Source: Adiantum capillus-veneris
Lineage: Eukaryota; Streptophyta; Polypodiopsida; Polypodiales; Pteridaceae
Length of the DNA: 64,000 nt
Direction of reading: 5' to 3'
Assembly: GCA_014529385.2 (NCBI GenBank)
Contig: CM043944.1
Span: 58,330,268 to 58,394,267, forward strand
Position 1 is the first letter of the stretch, and each line of letters starts with the position of its first letter. The position numbers and the translations under genes were made by a program. Below the pieces are notes generated by a model. The model had not been told where the DNA came from, did no database searches, and worked only from the letters and a program-made list of their open reading frames with translations. Shown here piece by piece: positions 1-11,989 of the stretch.

Positions 1-734
1 GGCTAGATTATTGATAAGGTTAGCAAATTGGTCACACTAGGGATCCAAAGGAGGGAAAATAGGGATCCAAAGAGGGACCATCTGTAGAAGAGCAATGTGC
101 AAGCAATGGGCTTCAAAGACCTAAGGTTCAGCCCATTAAGACTTCCAAAATGCTAAGGCTCCAAATTTCAAAGGGTAAGCCATTAATGCATGCTCATCTC
201 CTCTACCATGCTAATTACTAATCTATGCTAAGCTTTTATGAGTGATTATGTGACGAGATATACTTCTTTCTCGTAAGACTACTCCTTCCTCTCAATCTAC
301 TCTCATACCCCGCTAGCTCTCACCATCTTTGAAGGTGTGTGAGGTCTTGGGTCTGAGACTGTGAGGGAATTGATGTTGTGTTTTATAAGTGTGTTCATGG
401 TGCTTGAATCTCCCATATTTATTGCACCAGTAAGTTATTGAAGGAGCACAAAGTATTGTAAAATGTCTCTTTTGATGGAGGAAACCTATAATACAGAGCC
501 TTTTGGAGGGAAGACCGGCTCCATGTAAATCTGGTTCTCAATTGTTGTTTATAGCTTAATTTCTCTCTCTTTTGAAGTATTGTTCATGCCTATCTTACTA
601 GGTGTTATGCTTTTTGTTGCTCTCTCCATCCAAGCACTCTTGCTATGCTCATTAGGAATATATTCTAATGGAATGCTCACTATGTATATGCTATTTTCCG
701 CTACACACAAGTTACTATGTCATTAAATATTACA
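1..734 (+). repeat. Gypsy 5' LTR (left end outside window)
   Basis: This segment matches 15,249-16,730 nearly base for base by eye and ends in ...TTACA directly before the primer site. Relative to the 3' LTR it lacks about 745 bp (between about 178 and 185 here, corresponding to about 15,428-16,176). The missing block has no flanking duplication that I can see, so a deletion from this copy is more likely than an insertion in the other. A TATA-like TTTTATAAG lies near 372, where a promoter of the element could sit. Confidence 0.9.
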
Positions 735-735
735 T

Positions 736-747
736 TGGTACCAGAGC
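736..747 (+). other. Gypsy primer binding site
   Basis: TGGTACCAGAGC lies one base after the LTR end. It differs by one base from the common plant initiator-tRNA-Met primer site TGGTATCAGAGC, so the element is probably primed by that tRNA. It fixes the LTR end at about 734-735. Confidence 0.85.
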
Positions 748-1148
748 ACAAGGTTTCTCTTTTCTTGCTCAAGAAGGGAGGTCCTCAATCTAGCTATAAA
801 TGGTTGGTATTATTAATTGCAATTGAGTAAGTAGAATAGGGATTTTTTAGCCTTGTAGTCTATCTACTTTGTCGCGATAACGGGGCATCACTGTCGAGAG
901 CTATGGTCTTAATAGGGGAGTCCTATGGGGCTTGCCTACAGCTAACCACTATTGAGCTATTAGAAGCTTGATAGGAGCCGGTACTGTTTTGATGTTGAAA
1001 GACCCTCTCTTCTATTTCTTGCAATTAATGATATTCAAGCCACGGGTACAGGAGCTTAAGTGCTTTTCTAAAGGGGTAAAGAGGAGTAGCAACTAGGGAT
1101 TGAATTGCCAAAGTACACCTAAAACTATTACACCTAAAAATTGTTAGA

Positions 1149-2324
1149 ATGGCTGACAATAGTAAAGAGAGAGAAATTAATGTTGATAGCTTTGATTTTG
1201 CTAATGAGTGGGCTACTAATGATGCCCCTATGCTTGTTAACTACCTTGTTTCTAGGCTTCAACAAGCCATGGGAAATCCGTCCCTCCAAAGTGAAGTGCA
1301 ACAGCAGCTTCGTGCTCATGGGATTCTCCAAACTTCCCACCAAGAAGAGAGAGTACCTGGGAAGCCTCCTTGTGAGACTTCCAAAAGAGGCCTCTCTCCG
1401 ATTCGAGAAGAAGAAGAGGATCTGTACAAAGGGCTCCAAAATTTACTACTAGGTGACGCATCTCCTTCCCAAAGGAGAACTCAAGAGCCTCCACCAAAAG
1501 GATGAGAAATATGTGAGTCTCCTGCCACCTCGGTGGAGATGGCTCCACGAAGGCGACGGGAAAAACACTCTCCATCACCTCCTAAACGGAGAAGACCATC
1601 GCACACCCCTCCACACCATAATTCAAAGAGGGATGTTAAAAAACAAGAGAAGAAAAAGGCGAGAAATACGTCACCCTCTTCTCCATCTTCTTCATCCTCT
1701 TTCTCTTATGAATAAAGTGATGGTGCAGACAAAGAGGAACAAGGCAAGAAAAAGGTGAGAAAGATGTCACCCTCTTCTCCATATTCCTCAAATTCTTCAT
1801 CTTTTGAAGAAAGCGATGGTGCAACTTTTGAACCACCAAAAAGAAGAGTCCATAGGAAATCCTATGCTGTGTGGAGGAGGTCTTCCAAGCTCAAGAAGTT
1901 CAAAGAGGGAGGAAAGAACATCTCTTTCCTTACCTACGATGGCACCTTTGGTGCTACGGACAAAGTCTTGGATTTCATCCAACAATTCAATGCGGCGTTT
2001 GGAGATGAGGGCGTCACGGAGTCCTCTAAGCTATGCCATGTAGCTATGAATTTTCAAAAGTTTGCAAGGCAATGTTGGTCTAGGCCACAGGCAAATGGTG
2101 AAGCTCCACAAACATGGAAAGCTTTAAGAACCTCTATCATGAAGCAGTTTTTGGCTATTGATGCCAAAGACAAAGTACTCACCGAATGGCGAAGCTTGAA
2201 TCTCTCTCCTTACGAATCTATCCATAAATATGTAGAAACGTTTTGGGACTTACATCTCAAAGCCACTGTATTTAGAAGGATGGATTTTGGAGAGAAAAAA
2301 CAACAATTTTATGGGCTTAACTGA
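1149..2324 (+). pseudogene. Gypsy gag, N-terminal and central part
   Basis: One reading frame runs from the ATG at 1,149 to 2,324 with two in-frame stops (TGA near 1,503 and TAA near 1,713). The first 115 residues are acidic to polar. A basic, Ser-rich linker (runs of Arg/Lys, then SPSSPSSSSS) follows, and then a retrotransposon-gag-like domain beginning near TFGATDKVLDFIQQF (about 1,945) and continuing past WRSLNLSPYESI. Gag would form the capsid-like particle around element RNA. The frame shifts near 2,300-2,324 into the next segment. The ATG is the first after the primer site and sits about 400 bp into the internal region, as expected for a gag start. Confidence 0.85.
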
Positions 2325-3288
2325 AGATATGGTGGAGTATGTCAACTCCCAAAGGCCACGCACCATATTTGCAGTCATACACCATAGCATAGTGGCTTCA
2401 CAAATCAATTTTCAAACAGGGGATAAGAAAAATCTTAAGCTCACAGAAAACAAGGGTTCCAATGAGCTTAAGGGGAAGGACAATGTCCAAAAGTCTCCTA
2501 AGGGCAATTCCAATAACAAAAAACATAAGAAGAAGGGACTTTACAAAGGCAAAAACACACGCTCTCATGAAGAGCTTGAGCATTATCGCAAGGATAGCCG
2601 TTGTTTCAAATGCAGCGAGCAAGAGCATGCATATGGTGCTTGCCCCCAAAAGAACATCGGCCATGAGCCTCCTAGAGCTACCTTGGTCGAAATCCAAGAA
2701 GAGGAAACTCACCACAAAGGATCTCCTCTATGCCATGCTTGGCAAAAGGTAAGAGAACAAGATACTTTTATTCTCTTTGACCTTGTTTCTACTCACAATT
2801 TCATATTCATAGAGTTGGCCACCAAGCTAGGCATCCAAGCCTATGAGATGGGAGATGTCCTACCCGCCGATGGTGCTTTCAAGGGGCAAGTAGCTTCAGT
2901 CACTCGCTTAAGCAAGAAATTGAGGCTCTATGTCCAAATCTATGTCGACAAAGAGGACTTCTTTATCTCTCCTCTCAAGCATGAGGATGTAATCCTAGGG
3001 CCACCATGGTTTGATCGCATGGCTGCCAATGTTAAATTCCCTGAAAAAAAAATCTACTTTGGGTTCAAGGAAAAAGATATGTACATAGATGCCGAGGAGT
3101 TGGGTAACACTATACCCATTGTACTTAGGCAAGCTTTCAATAAGTCAATAAAGAGCTCTACTTCCGTGTACATGATTTTTGTTAAAGATTCTCAAAATGA
3201 ACCTAATGCTTTAGCAAAAGAAAATAAACAATCACAAGGAATTACGGTTATCCAATTTTCTCAAGGGATTTCAAGATGTTTTTATTGA
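2287..3288 (+). pseudogene. Gypsy gag C-terminus and aspartic protease
   Basis: This frame continues gag one frame over. It has a Lys-rich linker, then a zinc knuckle CFKCSEQEHAYGAC (C-x2-C-x4-H-x4-C, about 2,605-2,646) that would bind RNA. A retropepsin-like domain follows, with FDLVSTHNFI (about 2,776) in place of the usual D-[ST]-G-A-THNFI. The Asp is kept but the Ser-Gly after it is lost, so proteolysis is doubtful. Downstream, ILGPPWFDRM matches the usual ILGMPWL segment after the protease flap. The frame ends at 3,286-3,288, where the reverse transcriptase continues in another frame. Confidence 0.85.
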
Positions 3289-3513
3289 CAACATCCCTTG
3301 TGAACTACCTCCTAAACAAGGCAATGATGACCATGCAATTGAACTTCTTCCAAGAAGTTTACCACCTAAAAAACCTCCTTATAGAGTTTCTCAAGATCAA
3401 CAAGAGGAGATTATGTGGCAAGTGCATGGATTAGTTGAGAAGGGCATGGTTAGGCCTAGCTCATCTCCATTGTGCTCACCCGTATTATTAGTGCAAAAGA
3501 AAGACGGCACATA
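3264..3513 (+). pseudogene. Gypsy reverse transcriptase, N-terminal piece
   Basis: Read in its own frame, this gives GFQDVFIDNIPCELPP, then PPYRVSQDQQEEI, VEKGMVRPSSSPLCSPVLLV and QKKDGTY. These are the hallmark segments before RT motif 1 in Ty3/Gypsy pol. The frame stops making sense at the insertion of element D. The last five bases here, ACATA, are repeated at 9,145-9,149, and joining the two sides restores GTYSMCVDYRALN. The shift from the preceding frame near 3,264 is a mutation. Confidence 0.88.
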
Positions 3514-3666
3514 TGTCATGCCAAGGGTAGGACTAGGCATGCATGGCCCTGGAAAAGTGCGAGAAACACATGCAGTAAAGGGGTCTATTTATGGAAGAGG
3601 GCCAAGGGCCTATATATAGGATGTTTGGGAGGTTATTCGCATGTCTGTCTACCCTGTGGTCTCACA
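3514..3666 (+). repeat. Element D 5' LTR
   Basis: Starts TGTCATGCC and ends GGTCTCACA. It carries a TATA-like TATATATAGG near 3,611, and its partner is at 8,992-9,144. A degenerate primer site follows at about 3,668-3,679. Confidence 0.88.
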
Positions 3667-3770
3667 TTAGTATCAAAGCTTAGGGGGAGGAACCATGGAA
3701 GGGGAAAAGGATTCTCTTAGTTTGTCTCTTGATCTCAACATGAGGCATGGCCTCCTTTTTTACAGGGGTT

Positions 3771-3771
<1 letters not shown>

Positions 3772-3846
<75 letters not shown>
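3772..3846. repeat. (CT)n microsatellite
   Basis: An uninterrupted CT tract of about 75 bp inside element D. Confidence 0.98.
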
Positions 3847-3849
<3 letters not shown>

Positions 3850-6800
3850 TTGAAAGAGTAGAACATGCATGTTTGGCATGCTCATGCAGGGCGTGGTGTC
3901 AAGGCGGCTAAGAAAGTGGATCATGAAAGAAGGACGTATGTAGGGCATGTGTGCAGGGCTGCCAGTGCCAAGGAGGCGGGCAAGATCGAGGTGCATGAAA
4001 ACAAACGGGATTGGGCTCATCAAGGTCGCAAGGCCCCAGCAAGTGGATTTTGACACAGGGCCGAAGCCCGGGAGGCATGGCTTGAAGTGCTCCCTCTTAG
4101 TTTCTCTCTCGTTGCGCCAATTGGCTGCCTTGGCTGTAGGTCAAGTTTTTTTTCGTTAATTTCCTTCACACGATGGGCACCCAAGGCCAAGGGCCTTAGG
4201 GTTTTAAAAAAATTAAGGGAGGGTGCCCACCAGGCACACACCCTTTTCCCTTCTCCTCTAACAAGCAGCACGAAGAGCATCAATTTTGGGGGGGGTGAAG
4301 GTGATGTACAACCATTGTTACAGTTGCACTGCTGCAAATATTTTTTATTTTGGTATTTCCACCGCTTCTTCCCACTTTCTACACAAGACTACGAGTCGCG
4401 ACTTGGGGATATACACCAAGTTTACATCATCATAGCTCTCAAGGCGGGTAGATTTCTTACCTTTCACAGAAAATTGGTAAGTACGTTTACATTTGCGCTT
4501 TCACTTCTGTGTTTTAATAGTTTTTGTAGAACTATCCAAAGTACATACACTATTGCAAATTGGCATGACTATGGTCTTGCAGTCAAGGCTACATTCGATT
4601 GGTAGTCAGAAAAGGTTTGTAGCTCCAAGTTTACATCATCATAGCTCTCAAGGCGGGTAGATTTCTTACCTTTCATGGAAAATTGGTAAGCACGTTTACA
4701 TTTGCACTTTCACTTCTGTGTTTTAATAGTTTTTGCAGAACTATCCAAAGTACATACAAGCCTGTGGTGATACACCGGCAAGGCTTTTGTTACTCCTGAT
4801 GGCAGGTGTCAAAGATTGGCATCATCACTATTGTTGTTTCAGTAATTACTTGACAAGGTTGCTTGTTGCAAGGTTTAGTTCTTCTTTAAACTCCATTTGA
4901 TGTGCAACTTCCTGAGGCCGTATTATGAGAGCAAGGCTCCATATACAGACATTACAACAACTGACTTGCGTATTACGTTGGCTCTTTTATTTTTGATGTC
5001 TCCTCCTTGTGCTCATTAACAGGCAAGGGAAAGCTATGATTTTAGGAGCACGGTTCCATGCATTACATGCATCATCACTTCAAAGCCATTATCGCTTACC
5101 AGGGAGCAAAGCAATAGCAGTACACAAAGTACACTGGAAATAACAATCCCATGATTCTCAATAACCAGCATGACTCGGCACGGCCGATTCTCTATAAAAG
5201 TTTTTGCTATACCATTGCAGATTGGCAAGGGTATTTGTTAGCTATGAGCACTAGAACTCCATCAATACCTTATGTGAAACATGGATTCTCTTTTGAAATT
5301 TGGCATAGTGGTTTCCAAAGTTGGGAATATGCTAATAGCATACGAACTTAGGGAAACTTGCCAATATGTCTGCAGGTTTGTAAATCACACAAGGCAGTCA
5401 CTACCTGGTTCACATCGCAAATATGGTTACGAGCCAGATTTAAGCGAGTTTTTATTTCCAATAACTTACAAAAACTCGCCACAATAGCGCGACAAGGTTA
5501 GTCAATTTCCAATTATGTTTGTTTTTGTCTATGGTTTACTTTTTATTTTTGGAAATATCTCTTTGCTGTGCAAAGCAACGTGCTTGGGTAGACTCCATAC
5601 AAAGCAATTGTACAAAGAAAAGTGCTTTGCATGTCTTCATGTGAAGCACGACTTATCTTATGTACCAAGGATTATCGATTGACTTGAGATCAATGATAAT
5701 GGCACACATCTTTGGCATTATGTGGATATAAGTTCATAGTACGTAACAGTGCACTGTGATGTATCCATGCCAATGTAAGCGTGCACGACACGTATATCAA
5801 CGGCTAGATGGTCATTGACGCAAGGGCTTCTTACTCTCTTTTTTGCTTTGTATGCATGTCATACTTGTAAGATGGCCATACAAGATCCATCATTACATAC
5901 GCTTCCGTTATCACACTAAATACTCTATTCAGGACAAGGTACGTAAATGATATCTTAAAACATTTTTTATGTTATTCAAGTCATCCTCGTACAGTCACGA
6001 ACCCATACAAGGTAGATGGGTCAAGATTTGACTTGTGTTTTCAGGACAAGGTACGTAACTGATATCTTAAAACAGTTTTTATGTTATTCAAGTCATTCTC
6101 GCACATTCATGACCCATGCAAGGTATATGGGTCAAGATTGTTGTATGATTATAGAATAAGCTGCAACCCAAGCATAAGATGCACACGAGCACAGGATTGG
6201 GTACACACTACAATAGGTTAAGAAACCTTCCTCAACCCAGCATGCTATCTCTTTCTCTCTCTTTCTTATTTCTCTCAAAGAATAATCACAACTTTCTAAG
6301 AAGCTTTTGATACATGTTTTTCTCATGACTCAGCCTGGGCCAAGGTGATCTAACTCTCAGATAGAAAGTGGCCACCCAAATTAGTCTTCCTCGGTTTGTC
6401 GATTCAACACTAATTTGTTATTGGCATAATGGCTATGCGCCACAAAGGTTAAGATCCATTGTCAAACCTAGGGTAAGACCCAACTGTTGGCATTCCTTGG
6501 GTGATTGTTCTCAAGATCAAACAAATCTACCAAGTTGAGTACCCATCGATGTTAATGTACAAGCAAGAGTCTTGTCATTATGGATGTTTTGGGTTTCATT
6601 TCTGCACTACATGTTTTTAGTGCGACGCTTGAGTTGAGTTTTTAATAGTCTTAAACTCACAGCAACAACAACTGATCTATCCCACGGATTCTAGATGCAG
6701 AAAACAATTGAGAGAGCATGGATTTCCATAAGAGCTAGGCATTTCACTAATTGTGTGTATCTCCTGCTCTCTCTATAGCACTATGAGTGTCTATGGAAGC

Positions 6801-8991
6801 ACATTTTTGGGGTAAGACCCTACGGGTGATTACTAAATCACTCCATAGGCATTGAGGATCTTAGTTTGATCTATCACGGTTGTAATTTCAAGGAAATAAG
6901 TCCACAATCTACCACGGGGTAGACACATTCAACTTTGCCAGTTGATTCCAATCATTTTTGTACACGGTCGTCTATGCTAGTTACCATTAACTGCTAATTG
7001 AGTAGTTTCTATCAAGGGTCTTGCCAAGGGGTTTGCCTACATAGATTCTAAACAAGGGGTTTTGATTGCCAAGGCAACACCTAGGGTTACAAGTTGAATT
7101 TCTTTATCTTCACTAATCTCTAATTGTAGTGATTAGCAGCATCTCAAAGACATTTTGATATGGTACGCTTACAGGTTGAGGGATGTACTTGACTTTCGAG
7201 TAAGTATCAGGTATTTTCAACCTCATTGTAAGTATATGATTTTTGGATTTATTTTCATTTTCAATTAAGTTTGGTTAAGTTCTATCAAAGGGATGTTTGA
7301 CCAAGAAGGCTTTCATCCAGCTTGCTCTTTAGCCACATGACAAGGTCATGTAAGAGCATAGCATTTTGAGAAAATAGTGTCAATTTCTCTTTTCCCTGTT
7401 CATCAAGATATTGTGATGGATTTGACTCTTGTTGATACAGTTATAGACCTACATGGTACGGTTCTGTCTGGCACATGTTGTCGCACTCACGTCGCAGAGT
7501 GTTTGCAGTTACCTCCACACACAAGTAGATCGCGTACTTGAAGGATGTCCTTTTTTCCGACATCCTTATTTGAGACATATTCCACATATGGAGATTATGA
7601 GTTTTTGGGACTGACATTGGCACCTAATTCCTAATGATGTGTCGCGACAAAGTTCCAAGGTGTTGGTCACATCCGTTTGTTAGACCATTTGGAACACACA
7701 ATATCAGGAACAATATCAATGGCCACAAATTGTCGAGTACTAAGTGCATACTTGTTGCGATTACAAGTGATATGAAACCACCATGTAATGGATGGTTGTT
7801 TCTACAAATAGCCAAGTGTTCTATATTAATGAGAATGTCTCATGGTGGATACCTAGGTGTGACTGAGTTTTCACATTCTGTTATGGTCCAACTTCCATTG
7901 CAAGGCTTTTACGTATGTACCGTGGAAAGTCTCATCATGGAATTGTGGTTCGGATATGTTTGTGTTAAATGCATGCACACTAGGTGTTATGGGACCAAGT
8001 GTTTAACATAGATTTATTTGGAGCGGCATGAAAATTCATGGACTTTATTCTTTCGGCACCCTTTTTCATTGCAAGTGTAATCTCTCTTGCATATTTACTA
8101 TGAGTTCACACCCGGCCATACATGATAATGGTTTAGTATGGGTGTTTGTGATTGGATGATCTAAACTCTATGACTTTACTTCGGTCAGATTCACATCAAG
8201 TATATGACTGGAACTTCACTTGGTGAGTCGTAGGTTATCATCATTCATGGGAGAGTCATGGAAGACTGTCTGTAATTGATTGGGGAAAGCACCTCACTCT
8301 TATTCTCTGCTATTTATCCCGTGTTGGATGGGCATCTTACAAGCATTCTGGTTAGTACTAAAGGATATGATAAGCGCATACGTTAGTTAACCACGATAAA
8401 GGATATGATAAGTGCATATGTTAGCAAGCAATGACACAACCGGATCGGTTACCTTTCTGGTTGGGAGTTTGTTTCACATGATGAAAGGCATGTTGCGACT
8501 AGTTCTAGTCTTTGTCTATTATTCTCAGGTTATCAACCTTGATCATCAGTTTCGATGAGGTTGGTTACTGACAAGAAACAACAGCAAGTCAAGGACTTGG
8601 TTGGTGTTGATAAGTATATCAGCATGTTACTTTCATGGAAAGTTGAGCAGAGGTCTTATTGCACATTCCAGTACCTTCAGAAAGTTTGAAACCCAAGTAT
8701 GCATTTAGACACCTTTTAGTTGTGATAACTCGTTTAGCATACTCACGCGAGTTCTAAATGGAGTTCCACGCTATGTTGGTTATGGGTCGTTTAATCAAGA
8801 CTTTTGCACAGGGACAACAATGTGGAAAAATCAAGATGTTATTCTTGATTTCATTGAACCTCCCATTGAACCGGGTTCCAACAAACCATTGGATCCATGA
8901 GGGATGCCACAGTGGAAAACATTAGTGTTCTTATGAAGATACCAGCACTTGTGTTTTCGAGGACGGAAATGATTCTCCAAGGGGAGAGTAA
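3847..8991. other. Element D interior, no recognisable genes
   Basis: About 5.1 kb with only short, unconvincing reading frames in all six frames. Two local duplications are visible. A block beginning TTTACATCATCATAGCTCTC occurs at about 4,421-4,556 and again at about 4,630-4,765. A block beginning GGACAAGGTACGTAA occurs at about 5,932-6,029 and again at about 6,042-6,139. CAAGG occurs again and again (for example GACAAGGT, GGCAAGG). I see no structural RNA gene. The interior may only serve as packaged RNA. Confidence 0.6.
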
Positions 8992-9144
8992 TGTCATGCC
9001 AAGGGTAGGAGTAGGCGGGCACGGCCCTGACAACGTGCCGGACATACATAGAGTAAAGGGGTCTATATATAGAAGAGGGCCAAGGGCCTATATAAAGGAT
9101 GGTTGGGAGGTTATTCGCATGTTTGTCTACCCTACGATCTCAGA
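8976..9144 (+). repeat. Element D polypurine tract and 3' LTR
   Basis: CTCCAAGGGGAGAGTAA ends at 8,991, and the LTR runs 8,992-9,144, ending GATCTCAGA. The TSD ACATA follows at 9,145-9,149. The length equals the 5' LTR (153 bp). Confidence 0.87.
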
Positions 9145-9950
9145 ACATATAGTATGTGTGTTGACTATAGAGCACTAAATAGGATCACTATCAAGAATAG
9201 GTTTCCCGTTCCTTGGGTAGAAGACCTATTTGATAGGCTACACGGGTCGACCTACTTTAGTAGGATTGACCTAAAAAGCAGCTACCATCAAATAAGGATA
9301 GTTGATCAAGACATTGTAAAGACCGCATTTCGCACTATATTTGGTCTTTATGAATACATTGTCATGCCTTTTGGCTTGACCAATGCACCAACCACATTTA
9401 ATTGCTTGATGGAGAAGCTATTCAGGCCTCACCAAACCTTTAATGGCGTGTTCTTTGATGATATTATCATCTACTCTAATTCACTAGACGAACACAAGCA
9501 ACACCTCTAGGTAATATTTCAAGTCTTACAAGAGAATAAACTTTATATTAATCGAAAGAAAAGTGATTTTTTCTTAAAGAGATTCAGTATTTAGGTCACA
9601 TTATCTCTCAAGATGGCATCCAAATGGATCCATCAAAGCTAGAGGTAATAAAAGGATGGCCTAATCCAAGGAATCTTCATGAACTAAGAAGCTTTATAGG
9701 TATGTGTGCATACTTTAGACGCTTCACAAAAAAGTTCTCAAAAGTTGCGGGACCATTACATGATCTAACAAAGAGAAATGTTAGGTACTCATGGTCTACC
9801 AAGGAGAAAAATGCTTTCGAAAAGCTTAAAGAAAATCTTATCTATCAATGTGTGCTTACACTGCCAAATCTCTCAAAGCCATTTGAGGTCCAATGTGACA
9901 CTTGTGGTGATTGCCTTGGAGCTGTTTTGCTCCAAGAGGGAACGCCATAG
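9145..9950 (+). pseudogene. Gypsy reverse transcriptase palm/thumb and connection
   Basis: Continues the RT after element D. It has MCVDYRALNRITIKNRFPVP, then GSTYFSRIDLKSSYHQIRI, the substrate-binding MPFGLTNAPTTF and the catalytic FDDIIIYS (about 9,451; F-x-D-D-type variant). A stop at 9,508-9,510 and a two-base loss near 9,575 interrupt it. The frame then resumes with EIQYLGHIIS and the connection segment WPNPRNLHELRSFIGMCAYF. RNase H starts at PFEVQCDTC, with Asp in the usual PF-x-x-x-x-D-A position, and shifts frame near 9,947. The motif set and order are those of Ty3/Gypsy RT. It would copy element RNA to DNA if intact. Confidence 0.92.
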
Positions 9951-10319
9951 CCTATCAAAGTCGAAGGCTCGACCCTATTGAGCAAGCTCTAGGCATATAT
10001 GAAAAGGAACTCCTTTCAGTTCTACATTCCTTAGACTCATGGAAGCACTATTTATTGGGGACTCCTTTCATTCTACAGGCGGATCACCAAAGCCTTAATT
10101 GCTTCATGACACGACCAAGATCTTTGACAAACAAATGAGGTGGGAAAATCTCCTTTTGAAATTTCATTTTCATATTGCTCACATTGCTAGCAAGCATAAT
10201 CAAGTAGCCGATGCACACTCAAGATGACCGAGAGTGAATGAGGTTTCCATGGAAACTCACAATGATCTATCTTTTATGATAGATGAGTACGCTATTGATC
10301 CCGATTTTAGAGATGTGAT
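9911..10319 (+). pseudogene. Gypsy RNase H C-terminal part to integrase linker
   Basis: In the next frame come NAIAYQSRRLDPIEQ, YEKELLSVLHSLDSWKHYLL and FILQADHQSLNCF, the typical second half of the Gypsy RNase H (E and D active-site positions kept). Another frameshift near 10,133 leads to HIASKHNQVADAHSR, equal to the usual NQVADALSR end of RNase H. The frame is then cut at 10,319 by element T1, whose TSD GTGAT is 10,315-10,319, and resumes at 13,555. Confidence 0.88.
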
Positions 10320-10461
10320 TGTTGAGAGAGAATGAGAGAGCACAGAAGTAGAACCCCAAAGTGTGTAGAATACACACATGAGATGATGTATATATAGAGG
10401 GGACCTGGGTGCCATATATAGAGAAGCCATATATTGAGTAGCTTCACATATAAGCTCAACA
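10320..10461 (-). repeat. Element T1 extra LTR copy
   Basis: 142 bp, TGTTGAG to CTCAACA, abutting the next copy with nothing between them. It is an additional LTR outside the normal LTR-internal-LTR unit. Confidence 0.92.
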
Positions 10462-10603
10462 TGTTGAGAGAGAATGAGAGAGCACAGAAGTAGAACCCCA
10501 AAGTGTGTAGAATACACACATGAGATGATGTATATATAGAGGGGACCTAGGTGCCATATATAGAGAAGCCATATATTGAGTAGCTTCACATATAAGCTCA
10601 ACA
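10462..10603 (-). repeat. Element T1 3' LTR (minus orientation)
   Basis: 142 bp, next to a purine tract when read on the minus strand (GAGCGGGGG ending at 10,604). One difference from the neighbouring copy is visible (G/A near 10,550). Confidence 0.92.
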
Positions 10604-11309
10604 CCCCCGCTCAAATAAGGGTCCCTAACTGTGGATGAAAAAAACCCTTGGGGGATCAAGGGAAAAACCCACGGCTCTATATACACCCACCGTTATATTA
10701 TAAAAATCATTGAATATACAAATGTTTACGAGGAGCTACATCACTCCTTTTACAATGAATGTTTTATGAGGAGTTACATTACTCCTATCCTATCAATACA
10801 ATAATGAATACAAAGGTTCAATAAAGAGGTGTAAAAGCTATCGATTAGCTTGTAATCAAAAGTGTCTCCGTGAATCTGCTGTGTAGCTTGTCATCAATAT
10901 CGCATCACCAAACATGTCTTCATGTTGTCATCAATATGGCATCACCAAACATATCTTCATAAATCTTTTAATTGTCACCAAGTTTGTCTTCATAAAATCA
11001 ATTCTTTGATCAATCCTACATAGATCATAGACTCCAAAAAAAACATGTCATGAAAATTATTAGCATCGTTAATGAAATAATTACGTTCACAATGCCATAA
11101 GAGATGGTTCGCGACGCCACTCTTTTGACGACATATATACGCACGACAACATATGGTACATAAAGTATAAACGTAAAAGTACAAAATGTGTGATTACGTG
11201 ATACAAATGATATGTGTATATACTACATAAAACAACATTTATCAATGTAGTAATCAATGAATACCATCAAAGTATTAACAAAATATCATCATTATATCAA
11301 TAAAAATGA

Positions 11310-11710
11310 ATAAATGATCATGGTATCAACGAAAAGCATCATGACATCACCGACAATAATCATTGTATCAACGAAACAACATCATGGCATCACCGAGAAT
11401 AACCATGGTATCAACGAAACATCATCATGGCATCACTGAGAATAACCATGGTATCAACGAAACAATATCATGGTATCACCGAGAATAACCATGGTATCAA
11501 CAAAACATCATCATGGTATCAACAAAAATCACCATGGAATCAACGAAATATCATCATGGAATCACCGAGAATAACCATGGTATCAACGAAATATCATCAT
11601 GGCACCACCGAAAATAACCATGGTATCAATGACATATCATCATGGTATCAACGAAAATCACCATGACCAAAGTATTAACAAAACATCATCATGGTACCAT
11701 CAAAATCACT
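11310..11710. repeat. Minisatellite of ATCATGG/ACCATGG units in T1
   Basis: Roughly 35-45-bp units built from CATCATGG, TATCAACGAAA, CATCACCGAGAATAA and CCATGG repeat about ten times with drift. The same CCATGG/CATGATG-rich theme occurs at 39,640-40,075 in T2, so it is part of the family's internal structure and not a chance insertion. Confidence 0.85.
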
Positions 11711-11989
11711 ATGGTATCAATGAGAAATTATCAATAAAACAACGTAAACTATATCTCTAAAAGAATAATTATACGAGAATCAATGAACTAGTATATCATA
11801 TAACAAAAGATCATGTACCAACAGTAGCTCGATAGAATTTGGACGATCATCAACGGCTCGACTGAATCGGAACGATGTGTAACTGGCTTCTGCAGCAAAG
11901 TTACGTCAGTAACAAATATATGATTGATGAAGAAAAATATAATTGAGAAGTTTTCAATTATGAGAAAAATCAAAAGCAAAAAGTAAAAT

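Larger units (their letters stand above)
3514..9144 (+). mobile_element. Element D: LTR retroelement without pol, nested in Gypsy RT
   Basis: Terminal direct repeats of 153 bp (3,514-3,666 and 8,992-9,144) begin TGTCATGCC and are flanked by the duplication ACATA. After the left LTR, TAGTATCAAAGC resembles a degenerate tRNA-Met primer site. Before the right LTR there is a purine run (about 8,976-8,991). The 5.3-kb interior contains no reverse transcriptase, integrase or gag that I can recognise in any frame, so it is a LARD-like element mobilised by another element's proteins. The two LTRs differ at roughly 20 of 153 positions by eye, so the insertion is fairly old. Confidence 0.88.

Noticed and set aside
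4087-4605. A 172-codon plus-strand frame in element D
   Set aside because: Low-information composition, no motif, and part of it lies in a local duplication with diverging frames.
10257-10686. Minus-strand open frames across the T1 LTRs
   Set aside because: They follow the LTR repeats exactly and recur at 13,097-13,573 and 41,524-41,811; they are LTR sequence, not genes.
11310-11710. Short regular repeats as a CRISPR array
   Set aside because: Units are directly tandem without unique spacers, in plant retroelement DNA.
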